Of a stretch of 64,000 nucleotides of DNA, positions 40,064 through 50,177 are shown piece by piece. The notes below the pieces were generated by a model, which was not told where the DNA came from, did not search any database, and worked only from the letters and a program-made list of their open reading frames with translations. Where the stretch lies: the NCBI GenBank assembly GCA_027923505.1, contig BROI01000021.1:496001-560000 (forward strand), given 5' to 3'. The translations under genes were made by a program, and so were the position numbers. The stretch comes from Mayamaea pseudoterrestris (taxonomy: Eukaryota > Bacillariophyta > Bacillariophyceae > Sellaphorales > Sellaphoraceae). How positions within the stretch are numbered: position 1 is the first letter of the stretch; each line of letters starts with the position of its first letter.

Positions 40064-41578
40064 TTATTTTTCGATAGTTGCTTCTTTTACAAGAAATGGC
40101 CCTTGCTGCTGATCACGTGGATTCTGGCATTCTTTATCAAAAGTGGGGTATTGTTCATTGTTGATCCAGCTTCCGAAAAATGCAAAAGAAGCTGCCGCCT
40201 TGATCGTTGGAACCATGTGTCCCGCACCTCGAATGGTCAGGAAATCGAAACTGCCTTCATACCGCGTGACATAGCCACCCATTCGACGGCATCCATCGAC
40301 TGTCCAAGGTCTCCATCCATCGATTTCGGGGAAACCCAAACTTGACGTCCAATTCTCGGCGGCAAAGCTATTAATTGCTGGATCGGCGTCACCATTATAA
40401 ATTAAGACTCGCAGTTTTCCGTTAATCTCCTTATAAAAGCCAGTGAGATCTGGCTCTGTTGGAGTGTATTTGAAGTCGCCCTCTGCATTGTCCGTTTCAA
40501 AGAATGTTCCGCGAACATGCAGAGCTTGTCTGACCTGCGGCAACTGAAGATAGTCCAGCATTACAACGCCACCTCCACATGCGTAATCGTTTACTCCGCC
40601 CCTATTCAAGAGTCCATTACGATATGTACAGTCGTCATATAAACCATATTCGAAGAAGCCGCCAGCTTGAACGTACGCCTTGGCAACGGCATCGCCGCAT
40701 GCATCGCCGAGCGTGGTGGTGTGGTGGGTCTCATCTGACAAAAAGTGATGACGACATACCTGCATTACATTTTTGAACGTTTTCATAGGGAGCTGTCCAT
40801 GCCCTGCTAAAAAGAGCATGTCCCATAGTTGACTGGGTCGAGGGTCGTCAGCCAGCACGCCACATATACCAGTTTCGGTGCCGAGGCAACCGTCGCCGAC
40901 GGCAAAGCCTTGTAGCGTTTCGATTCTAGCGGGCGTATCATCTTGAAAAATTCGTCGCGCCAAGGTTGGAATGTAAATACCTGCATAGCTCTCGCCAGTC
41001 AGATATAAATTGTGCTGTTTGTAGCAAGGAAATTTGTTGTAAAAGGCTTGCAACGCCTTGTAGGCATTCATCGATGTCAACTCGTCCGTCCAGGCAATGT
41101 CTCCACAGGAATGAGACTCGGTATCATTATTGCAATAGCTGAACCCAACAGGAGCCGGCTGGTCAAAGACAAGTAGAGTTCCGAATCTAGCCCAGTTGAA
41201 TGGATTATACATTAATGATGGAATTTTGGATTCCCGATATTCGTCCGTCTCGAGCGATAGGTCGTTGAGTATCAGCGGCCCAAGCTCTGTGAGCAAGCCA
41301 AACAAGCTCGACGCACCAGGACCACCATTGCTCCAGTAAATCAAAGGCTTAAGATTGTCTTCGTCCCAATCATCCTCGGCAGCGACTAAAGTGTAGTGCG
41401 TGTAAACTTGCTGGCCGTTGAATTCGTAGCTGAGATATCCACTGTACCAAGGAGTCGGAAGTGGAGCGTTCAGTCCGGGTAAACTTCTCACAAAGTCGGC
41501 ATGGCTGCAATTGCAAGCTCTAGCAGCAGTAGCTAGTGATAGTGAGAGCAACAGCGCTTTATAGGCCGAGACTGCCAT
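40064..41578 (-). CDS. Serine carboxypeptidase (peptidase family S10), secreted or vacuolar
   Basis: The open frame begins at an ATG at 41641, but a second ATG at 41578 gives MAVSAYKALLLSLSLATAARA, a clean signal peptide, and 504 residues. S10 motifs are all present: PLIYWSNGGPGASSLFG for the oxyanion region, LVFDQPAPVGFSY, the nucleophile in LYLTGESYAGIYIPTLA, the catalytic Asp in YNGDADPA, and His in IRGAGHMVPT. Cysteines are plentiful, as expected for a lumenal enzyme. It removes C-terminal residues in an acidic compartment such as the vacuole. It is head-to-head with RPC4, about 180 nt apart. Confidence 0.94.
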   Translation of the reverse strand: MAVSAYKALLLSLSLATAARACNCSHADFVRSLPGLNAPLPTPWYSGYLSYEFNGQQVYTHYTLVAAEDDWDEDNLKPLIYWSNGGPGASSLFGLLTELGPLILNDLSLETDEYRESKIPSLMYNPFNWARFGTLLVFDQPAPVGFSYCNNDTESHSCGDIAWTDELTSMNAYKALQAFYNKFPCYKQHNLYLTGESYAGIYIPTLARRIFQDDTPARIETLQGFAVGDGCLGTETGICGVLADDPRPSQLWDMLFLAGHGQLPMKTFKNVMQVCRHHFLSDETHHTTTLGDACGDAVAKAYVQAGGFFEYGLYDDCTYRNGLLNRGGVNDYACGGGVVMLDYLQLPQVRQALHVRGTFFETDNAEGDFKYTPTEPDLTGFYKEINGKLRVLIYNGDADPAINSFAAENWTSSLGFPEIDGWRPWTVDGCRRMGGYVTRYEGSFDFLTIRGAGHMVPTIKAAASFAFFGSWINNEQYPTFDKECQNPRDQQQGPFLVKEATIEK

Positions 41579-41758
41579 GATGATGGTTTGAAATTTGGAT
41601 TCGATTGGATCTGGATCTCGATCTTGATCGCGGGCGCGCATCCTTCTTTTCAGTACCGTTATGACGCAAACGGATCATAATCCTCAACCACTACGACATC
41701 ACCCTCTCGACCATCGCTTCGCGGTACCGTAGCCCGCCACTTTTCCCACCGTTTCACC

Positions 41759-43061
41759 ATGGCGCCCCCTACCCAAGCCGGCAAATTTAAACCGCGCAAA
41801 CCAGCTAAACCCATTCAGGTGGGTGCAGCTCCGATTGCTGTTCCTTCGAATACAACGGCGGCAACCAGCGTACAACGACCATCCGCCCGGCAAGGTGGCC
41901 AAGGCGGCCGGGGAGGGCGAAGCGGCGGTCGGGGTGGCCGCGCAGCAGCAGGACAACAACAAGGACAAGTCTTTTTCACTGGCTCGAAGCGAGATGCAAC
42001 CAAACGGGGATCTGTTGCTGCTTCGGCAATTGTTGCAAAATCTAACAATGGCCAAGGTAATGTTGGACTGGGGTTCAAGCGAGGATCAGCCTATTCAATG
42101 GTTGGATCAAACGTTGGAGAGAATGTACAGGAGGAAGTTGTCGGATTAATGGAAGAAGGAGTAGGTAGCATGGGAACTGACGCGGCAACTGGTAGGGAAC
42201 GAACCGCAAGCAACAGAAAATACAGTGACTCCGCCGCGCCAGCTAGCAATGCGGAAATCCTTACAAGCTCTCGACAAACATTGGCATCCGCCATGGATCG
42301 CTTCATGTATGATTCTGATTCCAGTGACGATGAGGCACGACAAACCCAGTCAACATTTTTGCAGCCGATCCAACTGCCCATCCCGCCAGCCGACGAATTT
42401 GTTGCTGGGGAAGTCGCTAAATTCCCGTCGAAACTCCACCCGATGGAAATTACTTTAGCTTGGAAGGATCGTACGACGGAACAAAACTTACCCTACGAGA
42501 CGTCACCGTTTGCTTCCACTAGCAATATAGACGCTATACGAAAAGAAACGGATGGTTTCTTTTTGTGTCAATTACCAACGCGTCTAATACCGTTCCAGGC
42601 GACACCTTATGATGATCAAATCAGCGCTGCGGCAAAGGCTGATTTTGCAATGGCGACGGATCAGCAGCCCAGTGAAATTGCGACAACAACATCATCATCG
42701 CAATTCTGTAACCCGGCGGTACAAAACGTGTCTTTTGATAATGTCCTGGTGAAAGCTGAGCCTGGTCAACTAGGTCGCATGGTTGTCCACAAGAGCGGTC
42801 GGACGGTGTTGGAGCTGATTGCTCCTTCAGGTCAAGCGGTAAGGTGAATAGTTGTCGCATCGGACATTGTTGATTAAAAGTATTGATCTTCACACTCACT
42901 AGCTTTAATATAACCAGGTTCGGATGAACGTAGCCGAAGGTCTTACTTGCGCCTTTCGTCAATACATTGCGTGCATTGACCCAGACAAGGCTCAGCTGGT
43001 GGCGCTCGGCAACGTACACAAAACAATTGTCATAACGCCCAGGTTTGATAAACATGAGTAA
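41759..43061 (+). CDS. RPC4: RNA polymerase III subunit RPC4 (Rpc53/POLR3D)
   Basis: Exons 41759-42838 and 42918-43061 (79-nt intron) code 407 residues. The N-terminus is basic, with a Gly/Arg-rich stretch (GGRGGRSGGRGGRAA), and FMYDSDSSDDE follows. The conserved C-terminal part starts near FLQPIQLPI and includes FFLCQLPTRLIPF. GQLGRMVVHKSGRTVLEL matches the RPC4 GQVGKLLIRKSGRVQLLL signature. Exon 2 adds VRMNVAEGLTCAFRQYIACI and ends with LGNVHKTIVITPRFD, equivalent to LGHVKHKLVCSPDFE. RPC4 with RPC5 forms the TFIIF-like subcomplex for Pol III termination and re-initiation. Confidence 0.88.
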
Positions 43062-43244
43062 TAAACACAAAATGCAACGAAAGTATCTTTCGTGAGCTGG
43101 ACACTTTCCGGAAACCGTGTCGTGCGTCTGGTAAATTGTAAACCTCCACTGATTGGCAGGTAAAATGTACAGCCTAATCTTGTTATTAAAGCTCCATTAA
43201 TCTATTGCGGGTCAAGCCTCCTAGTTATTTTACTTTCAGAAGAC

Positions 43245-44278
43245 TTAGAGCAAATCTTTGATCTTCTCGTTCTTGTTGGTGCGGATCTCAAATTTGAGCG
43301 GCAGGAAATAGTCCGACTCGTCAGGAGGTGTGTTAATCTGGACACCTCCAAGAAGAGCAATCTTGCCATCTCCGCCAACCTCCTGGCATCCCGCGGCAAT
43401 GATCTTTTCCATGATTTGGTTCTGGGCGTCATAGAGGCTCAACGGCAGCTCAATCATCGGGTCAGCAGCCTTCTCCAATCGCTCCGCGTACGGGAGCAAG
43501 AGATTTCCAACCATAGCTTGTTGGGCGTCAACAACATCCGAAAAGACGGCTGGGTCAGCAGCTTTGATCTCACCACGGTGAACACATCCAACGTGTCCAG
43601 CGGCAGCGCATGCGGATCCGCAACAAGCACCAGCCTTGGCGCGTCCGCGACGGTTGACGACACCAACGTTTCCATCCTTATCAACACCAACATGAGGTCC
43701 GTAAACTACCAAGCAGCTTCCGCCATCCGGGATGTGGTGAGCGAAGGCTGTTTTCGTGAGAAACGAGTGCAGACGTGAGGAAATGTTGAGACAAAATTCA
43801 AATAAATCATTCAGCAAGACTCACCACCAAATGAAGTCACACCACCGAAGGGAAATCCAGCAAGGCCTCCCATGTTAAAGTTGTCAGTGTAGTGCTTGGA
43901 AAGGTCCTTCTCGAGGACGCGGTTAACTTCGTCGCAGCAAAGTGAGCAAGCGAGAAGCGAGCTTTCGCCGTACCCGAACTCCTTGAGCGTCGTGGTGACC
44001 TTGTCAACCAATTGGGCGTTGGTGATGGCCTTGGGGAAGGCCTTGGTGACATGCTGCTCAATCTGTGATGTGCCGCCGCCAAAGAGGTTGGAAAAGAAAT
44101 TAGACTGGACCTGCATGAATGATTCAACAATGCCGAAAACACGAAGTACAACTGATTGTCAGAGACAGTTCACACACGACATTATGAAACTTACCGCATG
44201 ACTTACGGCAGTGGAAGTGAAGAGCTTCTTTTGAAAACTGCCATTGTTGGCGACTCGGAGGACAGCAACACGCATCAT
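43245..44278 (-). CDS. LCIB-like (theta-class) carbonic anhydrase homologue
   Basis: Minus-strand exons 44278-44195, 44110-43825 and 43747-43245 code 290 residues; introns of 84 and 77 nt keep frame. The N-terminus (MMRVAVLRVANNGSFQKKLF) is basic with no signal peptide, more mitochondrial-like than plastid-like. An alternative donor at 44204 would shorten exon 1 by three codons. The LCIB/CGHR domain is clear: LLACSLCCDEVNRVLEKDL, then FGAFAHHIPDGGSCLVVYGP, HVGVDKDGNVG, and ACCGSACAAA followed by EIRTNKNEKIKDLL at the end. These Cys, Asp/Arg and His elements match the beta-CA-like active site of LCIB proteins, which act in algal CO2 concentration. Whether this member is catalytic is unproven. 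Confidence 0.87.
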
Positions 44279-44767
44279 AATGGTTGTAGTTGGTCTTGAA
44301 ATAGCTTGTCGAAGGATCGGATCTGAAATTGTGACGGCATGGAAGTGGACATCACTTTTTGAATTACGTCATTGAGGCGGAGAAGATCGGCCGATTATGT
44401 AGGTCACGATGAGCCGCATCACTCGTGACTGTGACTCACAGCTCCGGGTTTTCTGTAGCAGAATAAGCCGTCACCGAGGCCACGTCCAACTTTGGAAAGG
44501 AGAAAAATGGCCTTGGAAAGGGCAAGCAATAACAATAATAACGATAGATGAATGAGTCTCGCTACGCGGCTGTTGTTGCCACAATTTTTCGTTGAGTCTT
44601 TCACTCTCACGAGCATTCCCTAGGTACGCATGTTTTTTCTATGTCGTGTGAAAATTGCTGCTCGACGTGAAGAGAAGGTTATAAAGCACGAAGCTCGAAT
44701 TCATTTGATCACTCAAGGTTCCCATCGTTTACCATGTTCGACAGAAATCTCGCTTCTTATTTGAACC
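44279..44767. promoter_or_regulatory. Divergent intergenic promoter region of the LCIB-like and carrier-like genes
   Basis: A 489-nt space between the two start codons, the only sequence available for both 5' regions. No coding frame is convincing. It holds a TGACGT motif (see separate entry) on the LCIB side. Confidence 0.55.
44366..44371 (-). promoter_or_regulatory. TGACGT motif, possible CO2/cAMP-responsive element
   Basis: On the minus strand this reads TGACGT, about 88 nt upstream of the LCIB-like ATG. In Phaeodactylum, TGACGT and ACGTCA are known bZIP-bound CO2-cAMP-responsive elements in carbonic anhydrase promoters. A six-base match occurs by chance often, so this is suggestive only. 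Confidence 0.35.
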
Positions 44768-45688
44768 ATGCCTTTCCACTTGGCCGATGCCTCCGCCTTT
44801 ACTCATCAATTTGTTGAGGGGCCCTATGCAAGAGTGCCGAAGGAGTTGGCTTGCGCCTTTACGGCTAGCTTTCTCGTCTCTCCGCTCGTCTCGATCATTG
44901 ACAAGGCCATTGTCCAAGAAATCGCTGGAGTTGGGCAGCTGATTAAAACCATGGGGGTTGCAACGAAAGACATGATTGTTCAGCCCAAGCAGTTCTTGAA
45001 CGGACTCTCCTTCCGTCTCACCTTCTTGGTATACTTTGGTACATATGCGGTGGCTAACCTTTCTGAGGCTGCTCTTGACTTTTACCAAGTTAAGCAGGAG
45101 GAGACTCGCAAGCTGTACAAAGTTTCAGCGGCATCCGCTGCCAACATTGGTCTCCTTGCCTGGCGCGATTCTGTTTTTGCGCGTGAATTCTCGGGACCAG
45201 GCGTCGCCAAGAAGGCCACACCTAGCATGACCATTGCTGGTTTCGCCGTGCGCGATTGCGCCACCATGGCTGCCACGTTTTACTTCGCGCCCAAGGCCAC
45301 CGAGTACCTCATTCTTGAGCATGACGTGAACCGCCACATGGCAGAGATTGGATGCTCCTTGTCTATTCCAGTCGTCTCGCAATTCATCACTGCGCCGGTG
45401 CACATTGCCGCTTTAGACAAGTACAACCGACCGGACGCGTCTACGACGGAACGCATGGCGCAAATTAAGAAGGAGTTTGGCAAGGTCTGCTTCGCTCGTG
45501 GTCTGCGCATCCTGCCCGCCTTTGGTATTGGATCTTTCTCAAACAACAAATTCCGCGAGTTGACCATTCGCCAACCCAACGAAGAACTCCTCTTGACGCG
45601 CCGCATTACCCGACGTATCACCCAGCTCAATGACAAGCTTCGAGGCCGACGCACGGCCGCTGTAACTGCCACTTCTACCTCCAAGTAA
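44768..45688 (+). CDS. Integral membrane protein, mitochondrial-carrier-like (unconfirmed)
   Basis: A 306-residue single-exon protein with several moderately hydrophobic segments (LACAFTASFLVSPLVSIID, FRLTFLVYFGTYAVANLSEAA, IAGFAVRDCATMAATFYFAP, CSLSIPVVSQFITAP). The start GPYARVPKELACAF and the overall length recall carrier-like proteins of fungi and protists. The canonical carrier PxD/ExxK/R repeats are not obvious, so transport function is inference. The C-terminus is basic. Good codon regularity and an ATG preceded by AACC support expression. It is head-to-head with the LCIB-like gene. Confidence 0.7.
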   Translation: MPFHLADASAFTHQFVEGPYARVPKELACAFTASFLVSPLVSIIDKAIVQEIAGVGQLIKTMGVATKDMIVQPKQFLNGLSFRLTFLVYFGTYAVANLSEAALDFYQVKQEETRKLYKVSAASAANIGLLAWRDSVFAREFSGPGVAKKATPSMTIAGFAVRDCATMAATFYFAPKATEYLILEHDVNRHMAEIGCSLSIPVVSQFITAPVHIAALDKYNRPDASTTERMAQIKKEFGKVCFARGLRILPAFGIGSFSNNKFRELTIRQPNEELLLTRRITRRITQLNDKLRGRRTAAVTATSTSK

Positions 45689-45876
45689 GTGTCGGTCTTC
45701 GAAGACCTGACTATGCGCGCATAGGTTAAGAAGGGTATGTGGACAACAGGAGTTTTTATCTTTAAGAATACATGTTTAACCATTGCAGAAGATATGCAAT
45801 TCAAAAATTTAATCTGTTATTTCTCATGTCGTCAAATGTAGATCATGTACACGAATCATCATGTCGCTGAAGCTGT

Positions 45877-47487
45877 TCATCGTGACCGCTTTAGTGTTAT
45901 GCGGATTTTGCTCTTCGATGGCCTGGCTGCGGCAACTATCGATGAAGCGCCGGGTGGACGAATACGTTGTTGTGACTGTTGTTTTATGTACTGAACACTC
46001 GCTTCCTCTGTATCTGTCTCAAATTTCTTGCCCGATGCGAATACCCTCGAAATTGTCTGTTTTAGATCCATCAGGAAACGCGTCGCTACAGCTCGTTCGG
46101 CAGATTGATCGCGAGGCATTGCCACGAGGGACCCTTCGGCTCCAGCCTTGGACGATACGAGATTGTCGGCCTTAATCAGACCTTCAATCCAAGCTGAGAG
46201 TCGTGGCATGTGACGTTTCGTCAACAGTTCTAAGCAGCGTTTCAAAATTAATTTGGCGTGACGCGTCGACGCATCATTAGCGCTCAAAACAGGCGCTGCG
46301 TTATCCAAGCCAATTTCAATGCCGCCGTTCCGCAGAGCAGCGATTGACTGAATTCCTACCAAAGTCCGCTCCACTGCCGCAGCATGTAATATAGTCAAGT
46401 CCGTCTCAATGAGAGCTATGGGCGATAGCTCGTCATTGAAACCATCTTCCCAGTCAACAGCACTCTCGTCGTCGTCATCGATAATTTCTTCTGTTTGCGA
46501 AGAAGCAGCATCGTTTGAAATTAACCGCGGAACAATGACATCTATGCAGGCATAAGCCTGTCGAACGAGCTTGCGAACTCTTCTAACTTCCACCTGATAA
46601 TTGTCGAGCGCGGTATCGCGATGTAGACGCCATGTTTGCATGTCGGACGAACCAACATTAATGTTCGCTTCCGATGAAGCGTCAAGGCATTGCTGCCGGA
46701 ACCTTTGGAGGCCAGCAGTTAGTGTAGGGTACATCTTCTGATAACCGTTATCGACTAAGGTTTTCAGCAACAAATGGGCTTCTTGTTGAATAAGATTCCA
46801 TTCTGAAAAAGATGTTTGTCTTGGACCTCTTTGAGGCTCAGCCACGCTCGTAAATATATCAATAAAGAGTGCTAAATTCCTATTCACTTCAAAAAGCCAT
46901 TTTCGACAATCTGAACTCTTCCATAGAAGCTGAGCTGCTAGATGCAGGGCGGCTCTTCGAGTCGCAATGGAATGAGTACGATTCTGATCGAGTACCATGG
47001 AAAACAAGTGCTCAAATGAAGCCAGAGGAACAGAAAGAATACATGCCGAAGATTGTCGCTGTAGAATGCTCGACTTCTTCGAATCTTGGAGCTGATGAAT
47101 CGCATTTAGCCAAGATTGTATTGCTTGCTGCATGCTTCGTTGCGGATTGCAATTGGTTCGGATCTCATCTTGCGCGTCGATTTGTTGATGTTGCTGCTCA
47201 ATGCGACCAAAAATCCCGTCCATTACATGTTGACGGGTCTCCCTTTGAGCTGCAGCTCTCGGAAGCATACTATTGTTGACTTGGCATAACGGAGTGACAA
47301 CCCTAGACGACGTACGAAAGAAAGCGAGTGCCTTTTTCAGTGCATGCGCATGCAATGGAATAACTTGCTCGGGTAGACCACGAATATCCGGTAAATCAAC
47401 ACCATATATTTTAAGCTTTTCCAAACGTTCTAATTTCCGTTTTTGCTTGTTGGATTCAGACATTGACTTGAATAAAATAGGCTGCAT
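45877..47487 (-). CDS. UVSSA-like protein (transcription-coupled repair), without visible C-terminal zinc domain
   Basis: A 536-residue protein; the ATG at 47463 (MSESNKQKRK) is an alternative start. An N-terminal helical repeat region (SIATRRAALHLAAQLLW, then EWNLIQQEAHLLLKTLVDNG) resembles the VHS-like domain of UVSSA. VEVRRVRKLVRQAYACIDVIVPRL and an acidic run (IDDDDESAVDWEDGF) follow, then HAKLILKRCLELLTKRHMPRL and SAWIEGLI, closely like the UVSSA segment ARDALKLIRNKFLPAVCSWIQ. UVSSA brings USP7 and TFIIH to stalled RNA polymerase II. The C-terminal DUF2043 seen in animal UVSSA is not visible. The assignment rests on remembered motifs. Confidence 0.6.
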   Translation of the reverse strand: MQPILFKSMSESNKQKRKLERLEKLKIYGVDLPDIRGLPEQVIPLHAHALKKALAFFRTSSRVVTPLCQVNNSMLPRAAAQRETRQHVMDGIFGRIEQQHQQIDAQDEIRTNCNPQRSMQQAIQSWLNAIHQLQDSKKSSILQRQSSACILSVPLASFEHLFSMVLDQNRTHSIATRRAALHLAAQLLWKSSDCRKWLFEVNRNLALFIDIFTSVAEPQRGPRQTSFSEWNLIQQEAHLLLKTLVDNGYQKMYPTLTAGLQRFRQQCLDASSEANINVGSSDMQTWRLHRDTALDNYQVEVRRVRKLVRQAYACIDVIVPRLISNDAASSQTEEIIDDDDESAVDWEDGFNDELSPIALIETDLTILHAAAVERTLVGIQSIAALRNGGIEIGLDNAAPVLSANDASTRHAKLILKRCLELLTKRHMPRLSAWIEGLIKADNLVSSKAGAEGSLVAMPRDQSAERAVATRFLMDLKQTISRVFASGKKFETDTEEASVQYIKQQSQQRIRPPGASSIVAAARPSKSKIRITLKRSR

Positions 47488-47741
47488 GAGCGACGAAAGT
47501 CGACGATCCGCGAGCGGTGGAAAAAGGGCGAGAAGAGTGCATTGAATATTTAGAACCGCTAGGACTGTCAGTACCAGTCAGACGATGGTTTGTGAACACG
47601 TCATCTTCGAAAGTTGACGTCGCCATGGATGAAGCATCCATCAATCAACATCTCACTTGCTTCCAAGTCATCATAATTACATAGGTTAAAGAGATAGATC
47701 GAGTGTTGCAACAAGTAGTTCCTGTCGACTAACAAGTCAAT

Positions 47742-48323
47742 ATGTCCAATTTTGCATTCGTGACGACTTTGCTTCTAGCTGTCTCAGCGCAAGGATTCAT
47801 TTCTCCAGCTGTTCCGACAGTCGCTTCCACGATGACTTCGGCCAAGCCCATCCGTCTACCAATCTTTGCCAGTCTCAATAACATGCCGACGAAAAAAGTG
47901 GAAACGAGCGCTTCGGCGGCAGTTCAAGCTGTCGATAAAATAACCACGGTTGTAGCGAAAAAAGAATCCGGATCGGAAACACAACAACTCATGCGGCAAG
48001 TCAAAGATGCAGGCGTTGCCGGAGTCATCTCGTATGCTCTCTGGGAACTTGGATTCTGGCTTGCTTCGGTACCAGTTGTCTTATTTGGTTATTACGAGCT
48101 GACTGGACACATGCCTGATTTGGCTAATTCCGACGACATGGCAAAGCTCGGGGCCGAAGCTTTTGCTTTTGTCAACTTTGCGCGATTTGCTGTTCCTTTA
48201 CGAATCGGTTTGGCTCTGAGTACAACATCGTGGATTCAAGCAAACATAGTCGACAGATTTATGAAAACAGAAGGAGATACGACGACTACAAGTGTCGTTA
48301 CACCTGATGGCGCCATCGAGTAA
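47742..48323 (+). CDS. Plastid-targeted membrane protein of unknown function
   Basis: A 193-residue protein with a signal peptide (MSNFAFVTTLLLAVSAQG) followed by FISPAVP, where the Phe fits the diatom plastid-import site. A Ser/Thr/Ala/Lys-rich transit stretch runs to about residue 75. The conserved-looking part reads AGVISYALWELGFWLASVPV, VLFGYYELTGHMPDL, LGAEAFAFVNFARFAVPLRIG, with two probable membrane helices. It resembles the DUF1279/FAM210-like plastid proteins of algae and plants, but I cannot confirm that. Role unknown. Divergent from the UVSSA-like gene (254 nt). Confidence 0.82.
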   Translation: MSNFAFVTTLLLAVSAQGFISPAVPTVASTMTSAKPIRLPIFASLNNMPTKKVETSASAAVQAVDKITTVVAKKESGSETQQLMRQVKDAGVAGVISYALWELGFWLASVPVVLFGYYELTGHMPDLANSDDMAKLGAEAFAFVNFARFAVPLRIGLALSTTSWIQANIVDRFMKTEGDTTTTSVVTPDGAIE

Positions 48324-49177
48324 GGAGCTTCACAACGCAAGGTACCAAGTATAAAAACTAATAAATATCATAAAGAGCTAACTAGAAAGTACAATAATAG
48401 CATAGCACATTTCAAATCTTCGTTGCGGAACGGCCTGAGATCCTTTGCGCATATACAGTATCGTCTTGCTCAAGTGTGAAAAGGGTGTGACCTGTAAGAA
48501 GTTGTACAGTACCTATACGCGCTCATTTTCTTGGTTCGACTCAAGGGTATGCAACATTCTGAGAGCAGCAAGCATGGTGGTACTGGGGACGGATTAAACG
48601 AGATATTGTTACCCTCGGGAGTGCGCTGACAAAGATTACCGGCGTTCGAGAAGCCACCCAATTATGGATCTTTTTGGATCGCTTGTGCTAACTGTGTAAA
48701 GATCCTTCTGAGATCGCAATATAACACAAACGATTCGTTAACTCATCACCACCTTTCCTCACATTTGCCTGGTACGCACAGGTATATAAATTTAGGTTTG
48801 TGATGTCCCTATATCGATATTAGCTGTTACACACAACATTAGTATAATGTGTACATGTAAATCGTTATAGCAGATTCAGAGTGGCACTTTATTAAACTGT
48901 ATCATACTACGGCGGCATGCTTGTATCATAGAATACTACTTGGTCCACCGCTTGGAACGCCGTTGGGCGTGAAGAGTGGATAGTAACGTCGCACCGTTAC
49001 ACTTCACGCCTCACCTCGCAGATGTCGGATTGGAAGGGCTGCATGCTGCATCGCAGATTAAGAAACGATGTGGACATGGACTCGGCGATGATGGAAAAGT
49101 ATATTCGGCCAGACCTAGCTGTATAAGTGCCAGTGCTGAAAGTGTCTTATCAATAGTTGATATTAATACTGGTCGTG
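48324..49177. other. Longest gene-free stretch in the window
   Basis: About 854 nt between two plus-strand genes. Open frames here start at non-ATG codons or lack conserved-looking residues. A TATA-like ATATAAA lies at 48784-48790, far from the next ATG. No repeats, tRNA or transposon ends recognised. Confidence 0.5.
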
Positions 49178-50109
49178 ATGTATCGACGAGCTCTCGTCGT
49201 TGGTGCTCTTGCTAGCTGTTTTCGATTCGTTGCGAATGTCGCAGCATACAACATCATGTTGCCCATTCCATTAAGATCGCCACAGCACCGCATGCAACAC
49301 ATTACGCCTCTTGTGCGGTCGCGTTCCCTGCTGATGGCTAAATCGGAGAAGGTCGATCGTGAATATTGGCTTGGAGAGTTTTCGACGAGTACTGGAGAAG
49401 TCATCGAGCCGTACAAGGTTCTCGGAGGTACGACAAGGCGTCAAGGATAAATTGTTGTTTGTGTTGTTGATAACTCACGACGCGCAATTCTCATTCTACC
49501 TTAGTCAAACGAGAAGCGACTACGGACGAAATCAAGCATGCGTATCGGACACTCTCCCGAAAGTATCATCCAGACGGAATGAGATTTCGCACAATCCTTC
49601 CTGGTAATTGCAACAATGCGAATGATGTAAGGGATCATTGGGAAAGAATCAAATTGAGCTACGAAATATTGAGTCGTCCAAAGATGCGAAAGAGATATGA
49701 TCGCAACGTATTCATGGCTGATCCAGGTGCGGCGGTGCAACGAGCAGCAGTAGACGCCGCAGTCAAGGGTGCGGTTAGTGTGGGGACGAATATAGGCAAG
49801 GGATTATTACAAGCTGGCGCGTTTGCCTTACAACAAATCACTCAAAAGCCAAAACGACAATCTTGTACTAGTAACACATTCAAGGAGAGAGAAACGACTG
49901 ACTGTGAGTTCAAGAATCCAGATGACTTGGAAAGCGCATTCAGCAAGGGTGACGAAGGTGAACAAGTTGTGCTCCTGACAACTAGTGACATGGGAGACTT
50001 GATTCGACGCAAGTCGCGTGTTTCAAAAATCACCAAAACAAACGTTAAGGCAAAAAGGACTACCGGTACTGCAAAAGGCTTTGCCAAGCGAGAAGAAGAT
50101 TTGCAATAA
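49178..50109 (+). CDS. J-domain (DnaJ-like) protein with signal peptide
   Basis: Exons 49178-49427 and 49505-50109 (77-nt intron) code 284 residues. Upstream in-frame codons start with TTG, so the first ATG at 49178 is used. The N-terminus (MYRRALVVGALASCFRFVAN) is hydrophobic and basic, a signal peptide or anchor that could lead to a plastid transit region. The J-domain crosses the exon join: YKVLGVKREATTDEIKHAYR, LSRKYHPDG with the HPD motif, and IKLSYEILSRPKMRKRYD. The Hsp70 partner is unknown. The C-terminal part is basic and lacks Gly/Phe and Zn-finger regions, so it is a type III J protein. It ends 68 nt from the convergent K+ channel. Confidence 0.87.
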
Positions 50110-50177
50110 GTGGGCCTAGCATAGCGGCTGCATGAAGATCACAGCTACAAACATCATTGTACGCTTAAACGTAATAA

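Noticed and set aside
48976-49215. 79-codon frame before the J-domain gene
   Set aside because: Non-ATG start, no recognisable domain, overlaps the J-domain gene start in another frame.
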